From the NCBI RefSeq assembly GCF_003415675.1, contig NZ_QFZK01000001.1:248001-312000 (forward strand): a stretch of DNA of 64,000 nt, given 5' to 3'. Shown piece after piece: positions 1 through 8,633 of the stretch. A model generated the notes under the pieces. It was given only the letters and a program-made list of their open reading frames with translations. It had not been told where the DNA came from and searched no databases. Position numbers and translations under genes: made by a program. The stretch comes from Rhodoferax lacus. Its GTDB lineage: Bacteria > Pseudomonadota > Gammaproteobacteria > Burkholderiales > Burkholderiaceae_C. How positions within the stretch are numbered: position 1 is the first letter of the stretch; each line of letters starts with the position of its first letter.

Positions 1-20
1 ATGTGGGCGATGGTAATCAT
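1..20 (-). CDS. Possible start of a divergent gene running off the left edge
   Basis: On the minus strand an ATG at position 20 follows a G-rich stretch and opens a frame reading M-I-T-I-A-H before the window ends. The spacing would suit a gene divergent from the regulator at 121. Only six codons are visible, so this is a guess and the product cannot be named. Confidence 0.15.
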
Positions 21-83
21 GCCGCCCCATGCCCCTCACAGCGGAGCGGGCTTTAGGTCATGGCCGTCCAAAGACTCCTGAAG

Positions 84-107
84 TTTCAGAAAATACTGAA
101 AATTCAG
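84..107. promoter_or_regulatory. Palindromic operator upstream of the GbsR-type regulator
   Basis: TTTCAG and CTGAAA form a perfect inverted repeat separated by AAAATA (84-101). The second arm is reused in CTGAA-AA-TTCAG (96-107), so three half sites overlap within 24 bases, ending 13 bases before the start codon. A repeat of this type this close to a MarR/GbsR gene is typically where the protein represses itself. That role is inferred. Confidence 0.5.
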
Positions 108-120
108 AAAGACCGAAACA

Positions 121-738
121 ATGAACCTGCCACCCTTGAGCCAACGCTTCGTGCTGCACTTCGGAGAAATGGGCAGCCGCTGGGGCATCAACCGCACCGT
201 AGGCCAGATTTACGCCCTGTTGTATGTCTCGCCCAAGCCCCTGAATGCGGATGAAGTGGGGGATGCGCTGGGCTTCTCCCGCTCCAACGTGAGCATGGGC
301 CTCAAGGAGCTGCAATCCTGGAGCCTGGTCCGGCTGATCCACCAGCCCAATGACCGGCGCGAGTACTTTCAGGCGCCGGAAGACGTGTGGGCGATTTTCC
401 GGACACTGGCAGCGGAGCGGCGCAAGCGCGAGATTGACCCCACGCTGTCCATGCTGCGCGACGCCCTGATGGAGCAGCCCAGTGTGGAGGCCGACATCCA
501 CGCGCAGCAGCGCATGAAGCAGATGCATGGCTTCATCGAGCTGATGACCGACTGGCTGGATGACGTGCAACACATGGACTCGGCCACGCTCACCAGCCTG
601 ATGCAAATGGGCTCCAAGGTGCAAAAGCTGCTGCTGATCAAAGACCGGGTGAAACAGGTATTCACCGGCAAGCCAAACGCCGCAGCGGCGGAACCGGCCG
701 CCTTGCCATCCGACGGAGAAGACCATGGAAAACTTTGA
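121..738 (+). CDS. GbsR/MarR-type transcriptional regulator
   Basis: A 205-residue cytoplasmic DNA-binding protein. Residues about 40-95 form a winged helix-turn-helix, with the recognition-helix region around GFSRSNVSMGLKEL and a wing around PNDRREYF, as in GbsR-like MarR relatives. A longer C-terminal helical part probably dimerises. The start is the ATG just after the palindromic operator. Its last 14 bases overlap the start of cydA, and the cydA ribosome binding site (GGAGAAG) lies inside this gene, so the regulator and the oxidase genes should be co-transcribed and may be translationally coupled. It most likely controls its own operon. The effector is unknown. The family call is confident, the target inferred. 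Confidence 0.85.
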   Translation: MNLPPLSQRFVLHFGEMGSRWGINRTVGQIYALLYVSPKPLNADEVGDALGFSRSNVSMGLKELQSWSLVRLIHQPNDRREYFQAPEDVWAIFRTLAAERRKREIDPTLSMLRDALMEQPSVEADIHAQQRMKQMHGFIELMTDWLDDVQHMDSATLTSLMQMGSKVQKLLLIKDRVKQVFTGKPNAAAAEPAALPSDGEDHGKL

Positions 739-2104
739 CCCGGTGGTTCTGGCGCGCATCCAGTTTGCCGCCAACATGAGCTTCCACATTCTGTTTCCCA
801 CCATCAGCATCGGCATGGGCTGGGTGTTGCTGTTCTTCAAAACCCGTTTCATCGCCACCAAGCAGCCGCATTGGATGGACGCCTACCAGTTCTGGGTCAA
901 GGTGTTTGCACTGACCTTTGCCCTGGGCGTGGTGAGCGGCATCACCATGAGTTTCCAGTTCGGCACCAACTGGCCGGGCTTCATGAACACGGTGGGCAAT
1001 GTGGCTGGGCCTCTGCTGGCGTACGAGGTGCTCACAGCCTTCTTTCTGGAGGCCACCATGCTGGGCATCATGCTGTTTGGCCGGGGGCGCGTGAGCGAAC
1101 GGGTGCACACCACGGCCACGTTCCTGGTGGCCTTTGGCACGACCATGTCGGCCTTCTGGATACTGGCGCTGAACTCCTGGATGCACACGCCAGCGGGCTT
1201 CGTGATGATTGACGGCAAAGCGCACGTGACCAGCTGGATGGCGGTGATCTTCAACCCGTCGTTTCCCTACCGGTTCACCCACATGCTGATCGCCTCGGGC
1301 CTGACCGTGGCCTTCCTGCTGGCCGGCTTGTCGGCTTACCGCTGGCTCCTGGGTGACCGCAGCCGCTCGGTACAAGCGGCCTTGCGCACCGGTGTGTATG
1401 TGGCGGCTTTCCTCATCCCGGTACAGATCGTGGTGGGGGATCAGCATGGCCTGAACACGCTGGAACACCAGCCCGCCAAGATTGCCGCCATGGAGGGCAT
1501 TTGGGAAACCCAGCAGGGCGCACCGGCGGTGCTGTTTGCCCTGCCGGACAAGGCCACGCAGACCAACCGGTATGAAATTGCCATCCCCAAGCTGGCCTCG
1601 CTGTACCTCACCCACGACTGGAATGGCGAGATCAAGGGCATCAAGGAATTCGGCGCGCAGCACCCGCCGGTAGCTCCCGTGTTCTGGGCCTTTCGCATCA
1701 TGGTGGGTGTGGGCCTGCTGATGCTGGCTGTGAGCTGGCTGGGCAGCTGGCAGTTGCGCAAAAACGCACTGCAACCCTGGCTGGCCCGGGTGCTGGTGGG
1801 CATGACCTTTGCCGGCTGGGTGGCCTTGCTGGCCGGCTGGTACACCACGGAAATCGGCCGCCAGCCCTGGCTGGTGCAAGGTGTGCTGACCGCGGCCCAG
1901 GCCGCGTCCCAGGTGCCTGCCAGCAACATCGCCTTCACCCTGGCGCTGTACCTCAGCACCTACGCCATGCTGCTGTTTGCCTATGTGCGCGTGGTGTTTC
2001 ACCTGGCGCGCAAGGCGGCGCAGGCCGCCATGGGGCAGGGCGTGGATGGGATGAAAGATGCACCGTCGGTTGCCATCACCCAAGCGGGAGTCGCCCATGC
2101 TTGA
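725..2104 (+). CDS. cydA: Cytochrome bd-type quinol oxidase subunit I
   Basis: A 459-residue polytopic inner-membrane subunit that carries the hemes and oxidises quinol while reducing oxygen to water. The N terminus (VLARIQFAANMSFHILFPT) holds the conserved arginine and the heme-ligand histidine at about residue 21. The protein is clearly shorter than the roughly 520 residues of E. coli CydA, which fits the short Q-loop, cyanide-insensitive (CioA-like) branch. A good ribosome binding site sits at 715-721. The gene overlaps the upstream regulator by 14 bases and the downstream cydB by 8, so the three form one tight operon. High-affinity oxidases of this kind usually serve low oxygen or inhibition of the heme-copper oxidases. 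No cydX- or cydCD-type gene is visible nearby. Confidence 0.95.
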   Translation: MENFDPVVLARIQFAANMSFHILFPTISIGMGWVLLFFKTRFIATKQPHWMDAYQFWVKVFALTFALGVVSGITMSFQFGTNWPGFMNTVGNVAGPLLAYEVLTAFFLEATMLGIMLFGRGRVSERVHTTATFLVAFGTTMSAFWILALNSWMHTPAGFVMIDGKAHVTSWMAVIFNPSFPYRFTHMLIASGLTVAFLLAGLSAYRWLLGDRSRSVQAALRTGVYVAAFLIPVQIVVGDQHGLNTLEHQPAKIAAMEGIWETQQGAPAVLFALPDKATQTNRYEIAIPKLASLYLTHDWNGEIKGIKEFGAQHPPVAPVFWAFRIMVGVGLLMLAVSWLGSWQLRKNALQPWLARVLVGMTFAGWVALLAGWYTTEIGRQPWLVQGVLTAAQAASQVPASNIAFTLALYLSTYAMLLFAYVRVVFHLARKAAQAAMGQGVDGMKDAPSVAITQAGVAHA

Positions 2105-3146
2105 GTCGTCCAGCCTGTTGGTCTTGCCAGACCTCACCCAGCCGACGGGCTGGCTGCCCCTGGCCTTTGCCCTGGTGATGGCCCTGGCGATGCTGGCCTA
2201 TGTGATCCTCGATGGTTACGACCTGGGCGTGGGTGTGCTGCTGCGCCGGGCCGAGGGCGATGCGCAAAAGGACACCATGATCGCCAGCATCGGCCCGTTT
2301 TGGGATGCCAATGAAACCTGGCTGGTGCTGGGGGTGGGCGTGTTGCTGGTGGCCTTTCCGATGGCCCACGGCGTGATCCTGGGCGCCCTGTACCTGCCGG
2401 TGGCCCTGATGCTGTTGGGGCTCACGCTGCGCGGGGTGGCCTTCGACTTTCGCGTCAAGGCGCGTGCCGAGCACAAGCCGCTGTGGGACCGCGCGTTTTA
2501 TGCGGGCTCCCTGTTGGCGGCCTGGTCACAGGGCTTCATGCTGGGCGCTTTGGTCACCGGCTTCGCCGATGACTGGGCCAGCCAGGTCTTCCACGCCGTG
2601 CTTGGTCTGTGCCTGGTGGCAGCGTATTGCCTGCTGGGAGCGGGCTGGCTCATCATGAAGACCGAGGGCGCACTGCAAGAGAAGGCCGTTGCTTGGGCCC
2701 AGGGCAGCTTATGGCTGACCGCCGCAGGCATTGCTGCGATTTCCGTGGCGACGCCGTGGGTGAGCCCGCGCATTTTTGAGCGCTGGTTCAGTTTTCCCAA
2801 CGTGGTGCTCTTGCTGCCGATACCCGCTGTGACGCTGGCGTTGTTTGTGGTGATGGCACGCAGCCTCAAGCGCCTGCCCACGCGCCTGGCCGAAAACAAC
2901 CAGTACGGCGCCGCCGTGCCCTTTGCCTGCACCGTAGGCATATTTCTGCTGGCGTTTTATGGCCTGGCTTACAGCCTGTTTCCCTGGCTGGTGGTGGACA
3001 GGCTGACGGTCTGGGGCGCCGCGAGTTCGCCCGAGGCCTTGCAGGTGATTTTTTACGGTGTGGTGGTGGTCCTGCCGGTCATCATCGGCTACACGGTATT
3101 CGCCTACCGCGTGTTCTGGGGCAAGAGCACGGCCCTGCAGTACTGA
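2097..3146 (+). CDS. cydB: Cytochrome bd-type quinol oxidase subunit II
   Basis: A 349-residue membrane protein forming the second core subunit of the bd oxidase. The segment MLAYVILDGYDLGVGVLL near the N terminus and IGPFWDANETWLVLGVG just after it are hallmark CydB motifs. Around eight hydrophobic helices follow. I chose the ATG that begins MLESSS. An earlier in-frame ATG at 2058 would add 13 polar residues buried inside cydA and has no better ribosome binding site. The 8-base overlap with cydA implies translational coupling. No obvious terminator separates its end from the convergent IclR gene 28 bases on. Confidence 0.95.
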   Translation: MLESSSLLVLPDLTQPTGWLPLAFALVMALAMLAYVILDGYDLGVGVLLRRAEGDAQKDTMIASIGPFWDANETWLVLGVGVLLVAFPMAHGVILGALYLPVALMLLGLTLRGVAFDFRVKARAEHKPLWDRAFYAGSLLAAWSQGFMLGALVTGFADDWASQVFHAVLGLCLVAAYCLLGAGWLIMKTEGALQEKAVAWAQGSLWLTAAGIAAISVATPWVSPRIFERWFSFPNVVLLLPIPAVTLALFVVMARSLKRLPTRLAENNQYGAAVPFACTVGIFLLAFYGLAYSLFPWLVVDRLTVWGAASSPEALQVIFYGVVVVLPVIIGYTVFAYRVFWGKSTALQY

Positions 3147-3174
3147 GTCGCCGGGTGCGAAGAATGGGGCTTGG

Positions 3175-4020
3175 CTACCCCGCCAGCCCCTGCGTCAACG
3201 ACAGCGTACGCGCCGCCTGGCTGAGCAGCTCACGCGCCTGGCGCAGGTCCGGTCCCTTGTGCGTATCGATGCGCCGAATGTAGGGGCAGGTGAGGGCCGC
3301 AAGGGCAGTGTGGTCTGGCCCAAGGATGGGGAAAGAGATGTCCACCACGCCGAAGGACTGCTGGCTGTCGCGCTCCAGGTAGCCCAGCGTGCGGATGCCC
3401 TCCAGCGTGGCCTGCAGCTTCTTCTCGGTAATGGGCACTTCGCCGTCCACCGCCGTGTGCTCGGCGCGCATGCGCAGGGCATTGGCAGCGTCGCTGAAAG
3501 CCAGCAGCACATGGCCCGAGGCCGTGTCCATCAGGCCTACGCGTGCGCCGCGGTGCAATGAAAAACTCCAGCCGCGCGGGCTGTTGATCTGCGAGGTGAT
3601 CAGCACATTGCCGCGGTCATACACACCCAAGTGACAGGACTGTTCGGCTTGCCGTGCAAAGGCATCCATCACCGGCAGGGCCTGGTTGATCAGGCGGTTG
3701 AGCGGCGGGTGCATATTGGCCAGCGCAAACAGTTTCAGGCTGAGCGCATAGCGGTCGCCCGCCACCGAGCGGGTCACGTACTGGCGCGCCACCAGGCGCT
3801 CCAGCATGCGGTAGATCTCGCTGGCGCTGCGGTCCATTTCCTTGACGATCTCGGCGCGTGTGAGGCCCTGCGGCTGTTGGGCCAGCAACTCCAGAATGTC
3901 CAGGCCCTTGTCCAGAGCAGGCGCGCGGTAGCGGTCGTCAGCGCCTGTGCTGGAGGCGTCTTCAGCCGCTTGGGTCTTGGTCTTTTTGGCGGGACCGTGG
4001 GGTTTGCTGGTGGCTTGCAT
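3175..4020 (-). CDS. IclR-family transcriptional regulator, probable regulator of the fucose operon
   Basis: A 281-residue protein. A lysine- and alanine-rich N-terminal tail of about 30 residues precedes an IclR winged helix-turn-helix (about residues 31-90, around LDKGLDILELLAQQPQG and SASEIYRMLERLV). The C-terminal half is an IclR effector domain (about 105-275, including LGVYDRGNVLITSQINSP and a GVVDISFPIL core). It is transcribed away from the L-fucose genes, with tandem palindromes in the shared intergenic region, the standard arrangement for a local regulator. The inducer is probably L-fucose or a pathway acid, which is inferred from context. The start has only a weak ribosome binding site. 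Confidence 0.88.
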   Translation of the reverse strand: MQATSKPHGPAKKTKTQAAEDASSTGADDRYRAPALDKGLDILELLAQQPQGLTRAEIVKEMDRSASEIYRMLERLVARQYVTRSVAGDRYALSLKLFALANMHPPLNRLINQALPVMDAFARQAEQSCHLGVYDRGNVLITSQINSPRGWSFSLHRGARVGLMDTASGHVLLAFSDAANALRMRAEHTAVDGEVPITEKKLQATLEGIRTLGYLERDSQQSFGVVDISFPILGPDHTALAALTCPYIRRIDTHKGPDLRQARELLSQAARTLSLTQGLAG

Positions 4021-4093
4021 TCATTGATACCAATGGAGGTTGCTTAGGGTAAACGCTTAGCGTTTGGCGTTGTTGCGGTGGCTATCATCAGGC

Positions 4094-4124
4094 TTCATAT
4101 ATGAATCATATGTTCATAAATGAA
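4094..4124. promoter_or_regulatory. Tandem palindromes in the IclR-fucose operon intergenic region
   Basis: TTCATATATGAA (4094-4105) is a perfect 12-base palindrome, and TTCATAAATGAA (4113-4124) is nearly identical, 19 bases further on start to start. Between them the outer arms TATGAA and TTCATA form another dyad. The block is AT-rich in a GC-rich neighbourhood and ends 22 bases before the SDR start codon. It is the best candidate for the IclR operator and overlaps the likely promoters of both divergent units. Confidence 0.6.
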
Positions 4125-4146
4125 TTATTTAAACGGAGTTTGGAAC

Positions 4147-4908
4147 ATGCGTCAAGGTCGATTGGAAGGCAAAACAATACTGATTACGGCTGCAGCCCAA
4201 GGCATGGGCCGCGCCTGTGCCCTGGCCTGTGCCGCAGAGGGCGCGAAGGTGATTGCCACTGATATTGACGCAGCCCACCTGGCCTCGCTGGCCCAGGAAT
4301 CCAGCGCCATCCAGACCGAACTGCTGGACGTGCGCGACGCAGCCGCTGTGCAGGCTCTGGCCGCACGCACACCGGCGCTGGATGTGCTGTTCAACTGTGC
4401 CGGCATCGTGGCCAATGGCACCGTGCTGGACTGCACCGAGGCCGATTGGGACCGCAGCTTCGAGATCAACGTCAAAAGCATGTTCCAGATGACCCGGGCC
4501 TTTTTGCCCGCCATGCTGGCGCACGCCAAGGCGGATGGCGGCAGCGTCTCCATCATCAACATGGCTTCCATGGCGTCGAGCATCAAGGGCTTTGCCAACC
4601 GTGCGGCTTATGGTGCCACCAAGGCCGCGGTGATTGGCCTGACCAAGTCCATCGCGGCAGACTTCATACGCCAAGGCGTGCGCTGCAACGCGCTGTGCCC
4701 TGGCACGGTGGACACGCCGTCATTGCGTGGCCGTATTGCCAGTGCCGCTGACCCGGTGCAGGCCGAAAAAGACTTTATTGCCCGCCAGCCCATAGGCCGC
4801 CTGGCCACGGTGGATGACATCACGCCGCTGGTGATTTATCTGGCCAGTGACGAGTCGCAGTTTGTGACCGGGCAGGCCCTGCTGGTGGACGGCGGCGTCA
4901 CTATCTGA
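4147..4908 (+). CDS. SDR dehydrogenase, probable 2-keto-3-deoxy-L-fuconate dehydrogenase
   Basis: A 253-residue short-chain dehydrogenase of the cytoplasm. It has the nucleotide-binding [10 protein letters not shown] motif near the N terminus, the FNCAG motif, a catalytic serine in NMASMAS and the YGATK active-site pair. Its closest remembered relatives are the 3-hydroxybutyrate dehydrogenase type 2/DHRS6 group and the enzymes that oxidise C4 of 2-keto-3-deoxy-L-fuconate or -rhamnonate. With L-fuconate dehydratase and a FAH hydrolase in the same operon, the KDF 4-dehydrogenase role (NAD-dependent, giving 2,4-diketo-3-deoxy-L-fuconate) is the best fit. I chose the ATG after ACGGAG rather than one 27 bases earlier, which lies beside the operator and would add nine unneeded residues. 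Confidence 0.85.
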   Translation: MRQGRLEGKTILITAAAQGMGRACALACAAEGAKVIATDIDAAHLASLAQESSAIQTELLDVRDAAAVQALAARTPALDVLFNCAGIVANGTVLDCTEADWDRSFEINVKSMFQMTRAFLPAMLAHAKADGGSVSIINMASMASSIKGFANRAAYGATKAAVIGLTKSIAADFIRQGVRCNALCPGTVDTPSLRGRIASAADPVQAEKDFIARQPIGRLATVDDITPLVIYLASDESQFVTGQALLVDGGVTI

Positions 4909-4918
4909 AGCCCAGCCC

Positions 4919-6433
4919 ATGACCGCACTTATCGCCGTCAAGAATCTCAGCAAGTCCTTCCCCGGTGTGAAGGCCTTGCAGGACGTGCAGTTTGATCTGC
5001 AAGCCGGAGAGGTGCACGCCCTCATGGGCGAGAACGGCGCAGGCAAGTCCACGCTGATGAAGATCCTGGCCGGTGTCTACACGCGTGACAGTGGCGAGGT
5101 GCTGCTGGACGGCGCGCCGGTGGAGATCACCAGCCCGGCCCACGCGCAGTCGTTGGCCATTGGCATCATCCACCAGGAGCTGTATCTGATGCAGCACCTG
5201 ACTGCCGCACAAAACATCTTCCTGGGCCGCGAGCCCAAGGGCCGGATGGGCCTGTTCCTGGATGAAGACCAGCTCAACCGCGACACGCAGGCGCTGTTTG
5301 ACCGCATGCACCTGCCTCTGCCGCCGCAGACCCGCATTGGCGATCTGACGGTGGCAGCACAGCAGATGGTGGAGATTGCCAAGGCCCTGTCGTTCAAGAG
5401 CCGCGTGCTCATCATGGACGAGCCTACGGCTGCGCTCAACAACGCCGAGATCGAAGAGCTGTTTCGCATCATCCGCCAACTTAAAAGTGAGGGCGTGGGC
5501 ATCGTCTACATCTCGCACAAGATGGACGAGATCCAGCGCATTGCCGACCGCATCACCGTGATGCGCGACGGCCGCTACATCGATACCGTGCCGGCGCAGA
5601 CGCCCATGGCCGAGATCATCGCCATGATGGTGGGCCGCAAGCTCGAGGCCAGCCAGAAGACCATCCCAGACACCAGCGCCAACGAGGTGCTGCTGGAGGT
5701 GCGCGGCCTGAACCGTGGCCGCGCCATCCGCGATGTGAGTTTCACCGTGCGGCGTGGCGAGATATTGGGATTTGCCGGGCTAATGGGAGCCGGGCGCACC
5801 GAGGTGGCCCGCGCTGTGTTCGGTGCCGACGCCATCGATTCCGGCGAGGTGCGCGTGCACGGCAAGCTGCTGGCCCTCAAGGCACCGCGCGATGCGGTGC
5901 AGGCCGGCATTGGCTATCTGTCTGAAGACCGCAAGCACTTTGGCCTGGCAACCGGCATGGACGTAGAGTCCAACATCACCCTGCCCAGCCTGAGCCGCTG
6001 GCTCAAGTGGGGCATGTTCCTGAACCGTCCGGCCATCCACACAGTAGGCCAGGAGATGGTGGACAAGCTGCGCATCAAGACCCCGTCGCTCACGCAAGTG
6101 GCGCGCCTGCTGTCGGGCGGCAACCAGCAAAAAGTGGTGATTGCCAAGTGGCTGGTGCAGGACTGCGATGTGCTGATTTTTGATGAGCCCACGCGCGGCA
6201 TTGACGTGGGCGCCAAGAGCGAAATCTACAAGCTGGTGAACGACCTGGCCGCACAGGGCAAGGCCATCATCGTGATCTCCAGCGAACTGCCCGAAGTGCT
6301 GCACCTGAGCCACCGCATTCTGGTGATGTGCGAGGGCCGGGTCACGGGCGAGGTGTCCGGTCTGGAGGCCACGCAGGAAGGCCTGATGGCACTGGCCACG
6401 CGCCGCGAATCGCAAGAAGCCGTGCTGCACTGA
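4919..6433 (+). CDS. Ribose-type sugar ABC importer, duplicated ATPase
   Basis: A 504-residue RbsA/XylG-like protein with two ATPase cassettes. The first has Walker [10 protein letters not shown] (about 37-45) and Walker [12 protein letters not shown]. The second has a degenerate P-loop ([11 protein letters not shown]), a full signature LLSGGNQQK and Walker [15 protein letters not shown], the normal asymmetry for carbohydrate class 2 importers. It starts 10 bases after the SDR stop. Together with the next permease and the binding protein it makes a complete importer, and the surrounding enzymes point to L-fucose as the substrate. The class is certain, the substrate inferred. Confidence 0.93.
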   Translation: MTALIAVKNLSKSFPGVKALQDVQFDLQAGEVHALMGENGAGKSTLMKILAGVYTRDSGEVLLDGAPVEITSPAHAQSLAIGIIHQELYLMQHLTAAQNIFLGREPKGRMGLFLDEDQLNRDTQALFDRMHLPLPPQTRIGDLTVAAQQMVEIAKALSFKSRVLIMDEPTAALNNAEIEELFRIIRQLKSEGVGIVYISHKMDEIQRIADRITVMRDGRYIDTVPAQTPMAEIIAMMVGRKLEASQKTIPDTSANEVLLEVRGLNRGRAIRDVSFTVRRGEILGFAGLMGAGRTEVARAVFGADAIDSGEVRVHGKLLALKAPRDAVQAGIGYLSEDRKHFGLATGMDVESNITLPSLSRWLKWGMFLNRPAIHTVGQEMVDKLRIKTPSLTQVARLLSGGNQQKVVIAKWLVQDCDVLIFDEPTRGIDVGAKSEIYKLVNDLAAQGKAIIVISSELPEVLHLSHRILVMCEGRVTGEVSGLEATQEGLMALATRRESQEAVLH

Positions 6434-6467
6434 CACAGCGACTACAAGAAAATACAAGGAAACACCC

Positions 6468-7466
6468 ATGTCCGACGATAGCCAAAAAAGCCTCTGGGCC
6501 CGCCTCTCGGGCGGCCAGGCCAAGCAAAAGCTGCTGGCCTTTGCCAGCCTCTTGGCGCTGATACTGATCTTCACCGCCCTCAAGCCCGATGCCTTCATGA
6601 CGCAGGACAACATCATCGGCATCCTGCAAAGCACTACGGTGATTGGCGTGCTGGCCATTGCCAGCACCTTCATCATCATCACCTCAGGCATTGACCTGTC
6701 AGTAGGTGTGCTGATGACCTTTTGCGCGGTGATGAGCGGCGTGTTCCTGGTCAACTGGGGTTTGCCGTTGCCGCTGGGCGTGCTGGGCGCTATTGTGGTT
6801 GGCGCGCTCACCGGCACCGTGTCAGGCTTGGCGATCACCCGGCTCAAGGTGCCCCCCTTTATTGCCACCCTGGGCATGATGATGCTGCTCAAAGGTGTGT
6901 CGCTGCTGATTACCGGCGCACGCCCGATTTACTTCAACGACATCGAAGGCTTTGACCAGATTGCACTGGGCTCGCTGATTGGCGATATTTTTCCTGCGCT
7001 GCCCATTCCCAACGGCGTGCTGATCCTGTTTGTGGTGGCCGCCGTGTGCGCCGTCATCCTTAACCGAACGGCCCTGGGCCGCTACACCTTTGCTCTGGGC
7101 AGCAACGAAGAAGCGGTGCGCCTGTCGGGTGTGGATGTGAACCGCTGGAAGGTCATTATTTATGCCTTCAGCGGCGGCATCTGCGGCGTGGCCGGCCTGT
7201 TGATTGCCTCGCGCCTCAACTCTGCACAACCGGCTCTGGGCCAGGGCTATGAGCTCGATGCCATTGCCGCCGTGGTGATTGGTGGCACGTCGCTCAGTGG
7301 TGGTGTGGGCACCATTCTGGGCACCATCATCGGCGCCTTCATCATGAGCGTGCTGATCAACGGCCTGCGCATCATGTCGGTGGCGCAGGAGTGGCAAATG
7401 GTTCTCACCGGTCTCATCATCATCCTGGCGGTTTACACCGACAACCTGCGCCGCGCCAAGAAGTAG
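6468..7466 (+). CDS. Ribose-type sugar ABC importer, permease
   Basis: A 332-residue inner-membrane permease of the RbsC type with about eight to ten hydrophobic segments. Diagnostic parts are SGIDLSVGVLM near residue 70, the LGRYTFALGSNEEAVRLSGV coupling region near 205 that contacts the ATPase, and AIAAVVIGGTSLSGGVGT near 265. The family normally works as a homodimer, which explains why a single permease gene is present. It has a ribosome binding site (AAGGAAA) and follows the ATPase gene by 34 bases. Confidence 0.93.
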   Translation: MSDDSQKSLWARLSGGQAKQKLLAFASLLALILIFTALKPDAFMTQDNIIGILQSTTVIGVLAIASTFIIITSGIDLSVGVLMTFCAVMSGVFLVNWGLPLPLGVLGAIVVGALTGTVSGLAITRLKVPPFIATLGMMMLLKGVSLLITGARPIYFNDIEGFDQIALGSLIGDIFPALPIPNGVLILFVVAAVCAVILNRTALGRYTFALGSNEEAVRLSGVDVNRWKVIIYAFSGGICGVAGLLIASRLNSAQPALGQGYELDAIAAVVIGGTSLSGGVGTILGTIIGAFIMSVLINGLRIMSVAQEWQMVLTGLIIILAVYTDNLRRAKK

Positions 7467-7616
7467 GGCGCAGGGCAAGCCTATATTTATCCACCCCATT
7501 TTTTTTCAGGAGAGCCACGCACACGCCTTTTAACGCAGCCCGTATTTCTGTACTTTGCAGCATGAGTTTCATTTCCATTTTTTCGTTCGTTGATTTTTAT
7601 AAACAGGAGACACACC

Positions 7617-8561
7617 ATGAACATGAAGAGAAAACTGTTGGCCCTTTCCGCCGGCCTGGCCCTGGCCGGATTCAGCACCTTTGCCAGCGCACAGGAGATC
7701 TACATCCCCCTGATCTCCAAGGGTTTCCAGCACCAGTTCTGGCAAGCCGTGAAGCAGGGCGCTGACCAGGCCGCCAAGGACTACAAGGTCAAGGTCACCT
7801 TCGAAGGCCCCGAGACCGAGCAGCAGGTGGACAAGCAGATCGACATGCTGTCGGCTGCTCTGGCCAAGAACCCCAAGGCCATTGGCCTGGCTGCACTGGA
7901 CAGCAAGGCTGCCATTCCGCTCCTGAAAAAAGCCCAGGCCGCCAAGATCCCCGTGATCGCGTTTGACTCGGGCGTGGACAGCGACATCGTGCTCACCACT
8001 GCGCAAACCGACAGCAAGGCTGCTGCCGCATTGGCCGCTGACAAGATGGCCGAGAAAATTGGTGGCAAGGGCGAAGTGGCTGTGATCGGCCATGACCAGA
8101 CCAGCACCACCGGCACCAACCGCCGCGACGGTTTTGTGGACCAGATCAAGGCCAAGTACCCCAACATCAAGGTGGTGGACATCCAGTACGGCGGTGGCGA
8201 TCACCTGAAGTCGGCTGAAATTGCCAAGACCCTGGTGCAGGCGCACCCCCAGCTCAAGGGCATCTTCGGTACCAACGAAGGTTCGGCCATTGGTGCGGGC
8301 AAGGGCCTGAAGGAAGCCAAGAAGACCGGCGTGGTCATCATCGGCTTTGACTCGGGCAAGGCGCAAAAAGACATGATCAATGACGGCACCATTGCCGGCG
8401 CGATCACGCAAAACCCGGTGGGCATTGGCTACAAGACCGTGGAAGCGGCTGTGAAGGCGCTCAAGGGCGAGAAGCTGCCCAAGATCATCGACACCGGCTT
8501 TTACTACTACGACAAGTCCAACATGGCCGATCCCAAGATCGCTGCTGTGTTGTATGACTAA
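7617..8561 (+). CDS. Periplasmic sugar-binding protein of the ribose-type importer
   Basis: A 314-residue protein with a clear signal peptide of about 25 residues (positive MNMKRK, hydrophobic core, ending FASA before QEIYIP). The mature part is a type I periplasmic fold of the RbsB group (ISKGFQHQFWQAVKQGA; AIPLLKKAQAAKIPVIAFDS; GFDSGKAQ). The start at 7617 follows AGGAGA by six bases. An upstream in-frame ATG at 7590 would put nine residues before the signal sequence. A 150-base leader without an obvious gene separates it from the permease. A terminator-like hairpin directly follows, so its transcript may be more abundant than the downstream genes, as is common for binding proteins. Confidence 0.93.
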   Translation: MNMKRKLLALSAGLALAGFSTFASAQEIYIPLISKGFQHQFWQAVKQGADQAAKDYKVKVTFEGPETEQQVDKQIDMLSAALAKNPKAIGLAALDSKAAIPLLKKAQAAKIPVIAFDSGVDSDIVLTTAQTDSKAAAALAADKMAEKIGGKGEVAVIGHDQTSTTGTNRRDGFVDQIKAKYPNIKVVDIQYGGGDHLKSAEIAKTLVQAHPQLKGIFGTNEGSAIGAGKGLKEAKKTGVVIIGFDSGKAQKDMINDGTIAGAITQNPVGIGYKTVEAAVKALKGEKLPKIIDTGFYYYDKSNMADPKIAAVLYD

Positions 8562-8574
8562 AGTCTGATGGCGT

Positions 8575-8607
8575 GGGGCCGGGCCGTGTGGCCTGCCCCC
8601 TTTTTTT
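8575..8607 (+). terminator. Intrinsic terminator-like hairpin inside the fucose operon
   Basis: GGGGC-CG-GGCC pairs with GGCC-T-GCCCC around a GTGT loop, and seven T residues follow at once. This is a textbook rho-independent terminator, placed 13 bases after the binding-protein stop codon and 26 bases before the next start codon in the same direction. It probably lowers read-through into the catabolic genes or stabilises the upstream message. Confidence 0.75.
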
Positions 8608-8633
8608 GTTGTGTGTTTTTAAGGAAGAGAAAA

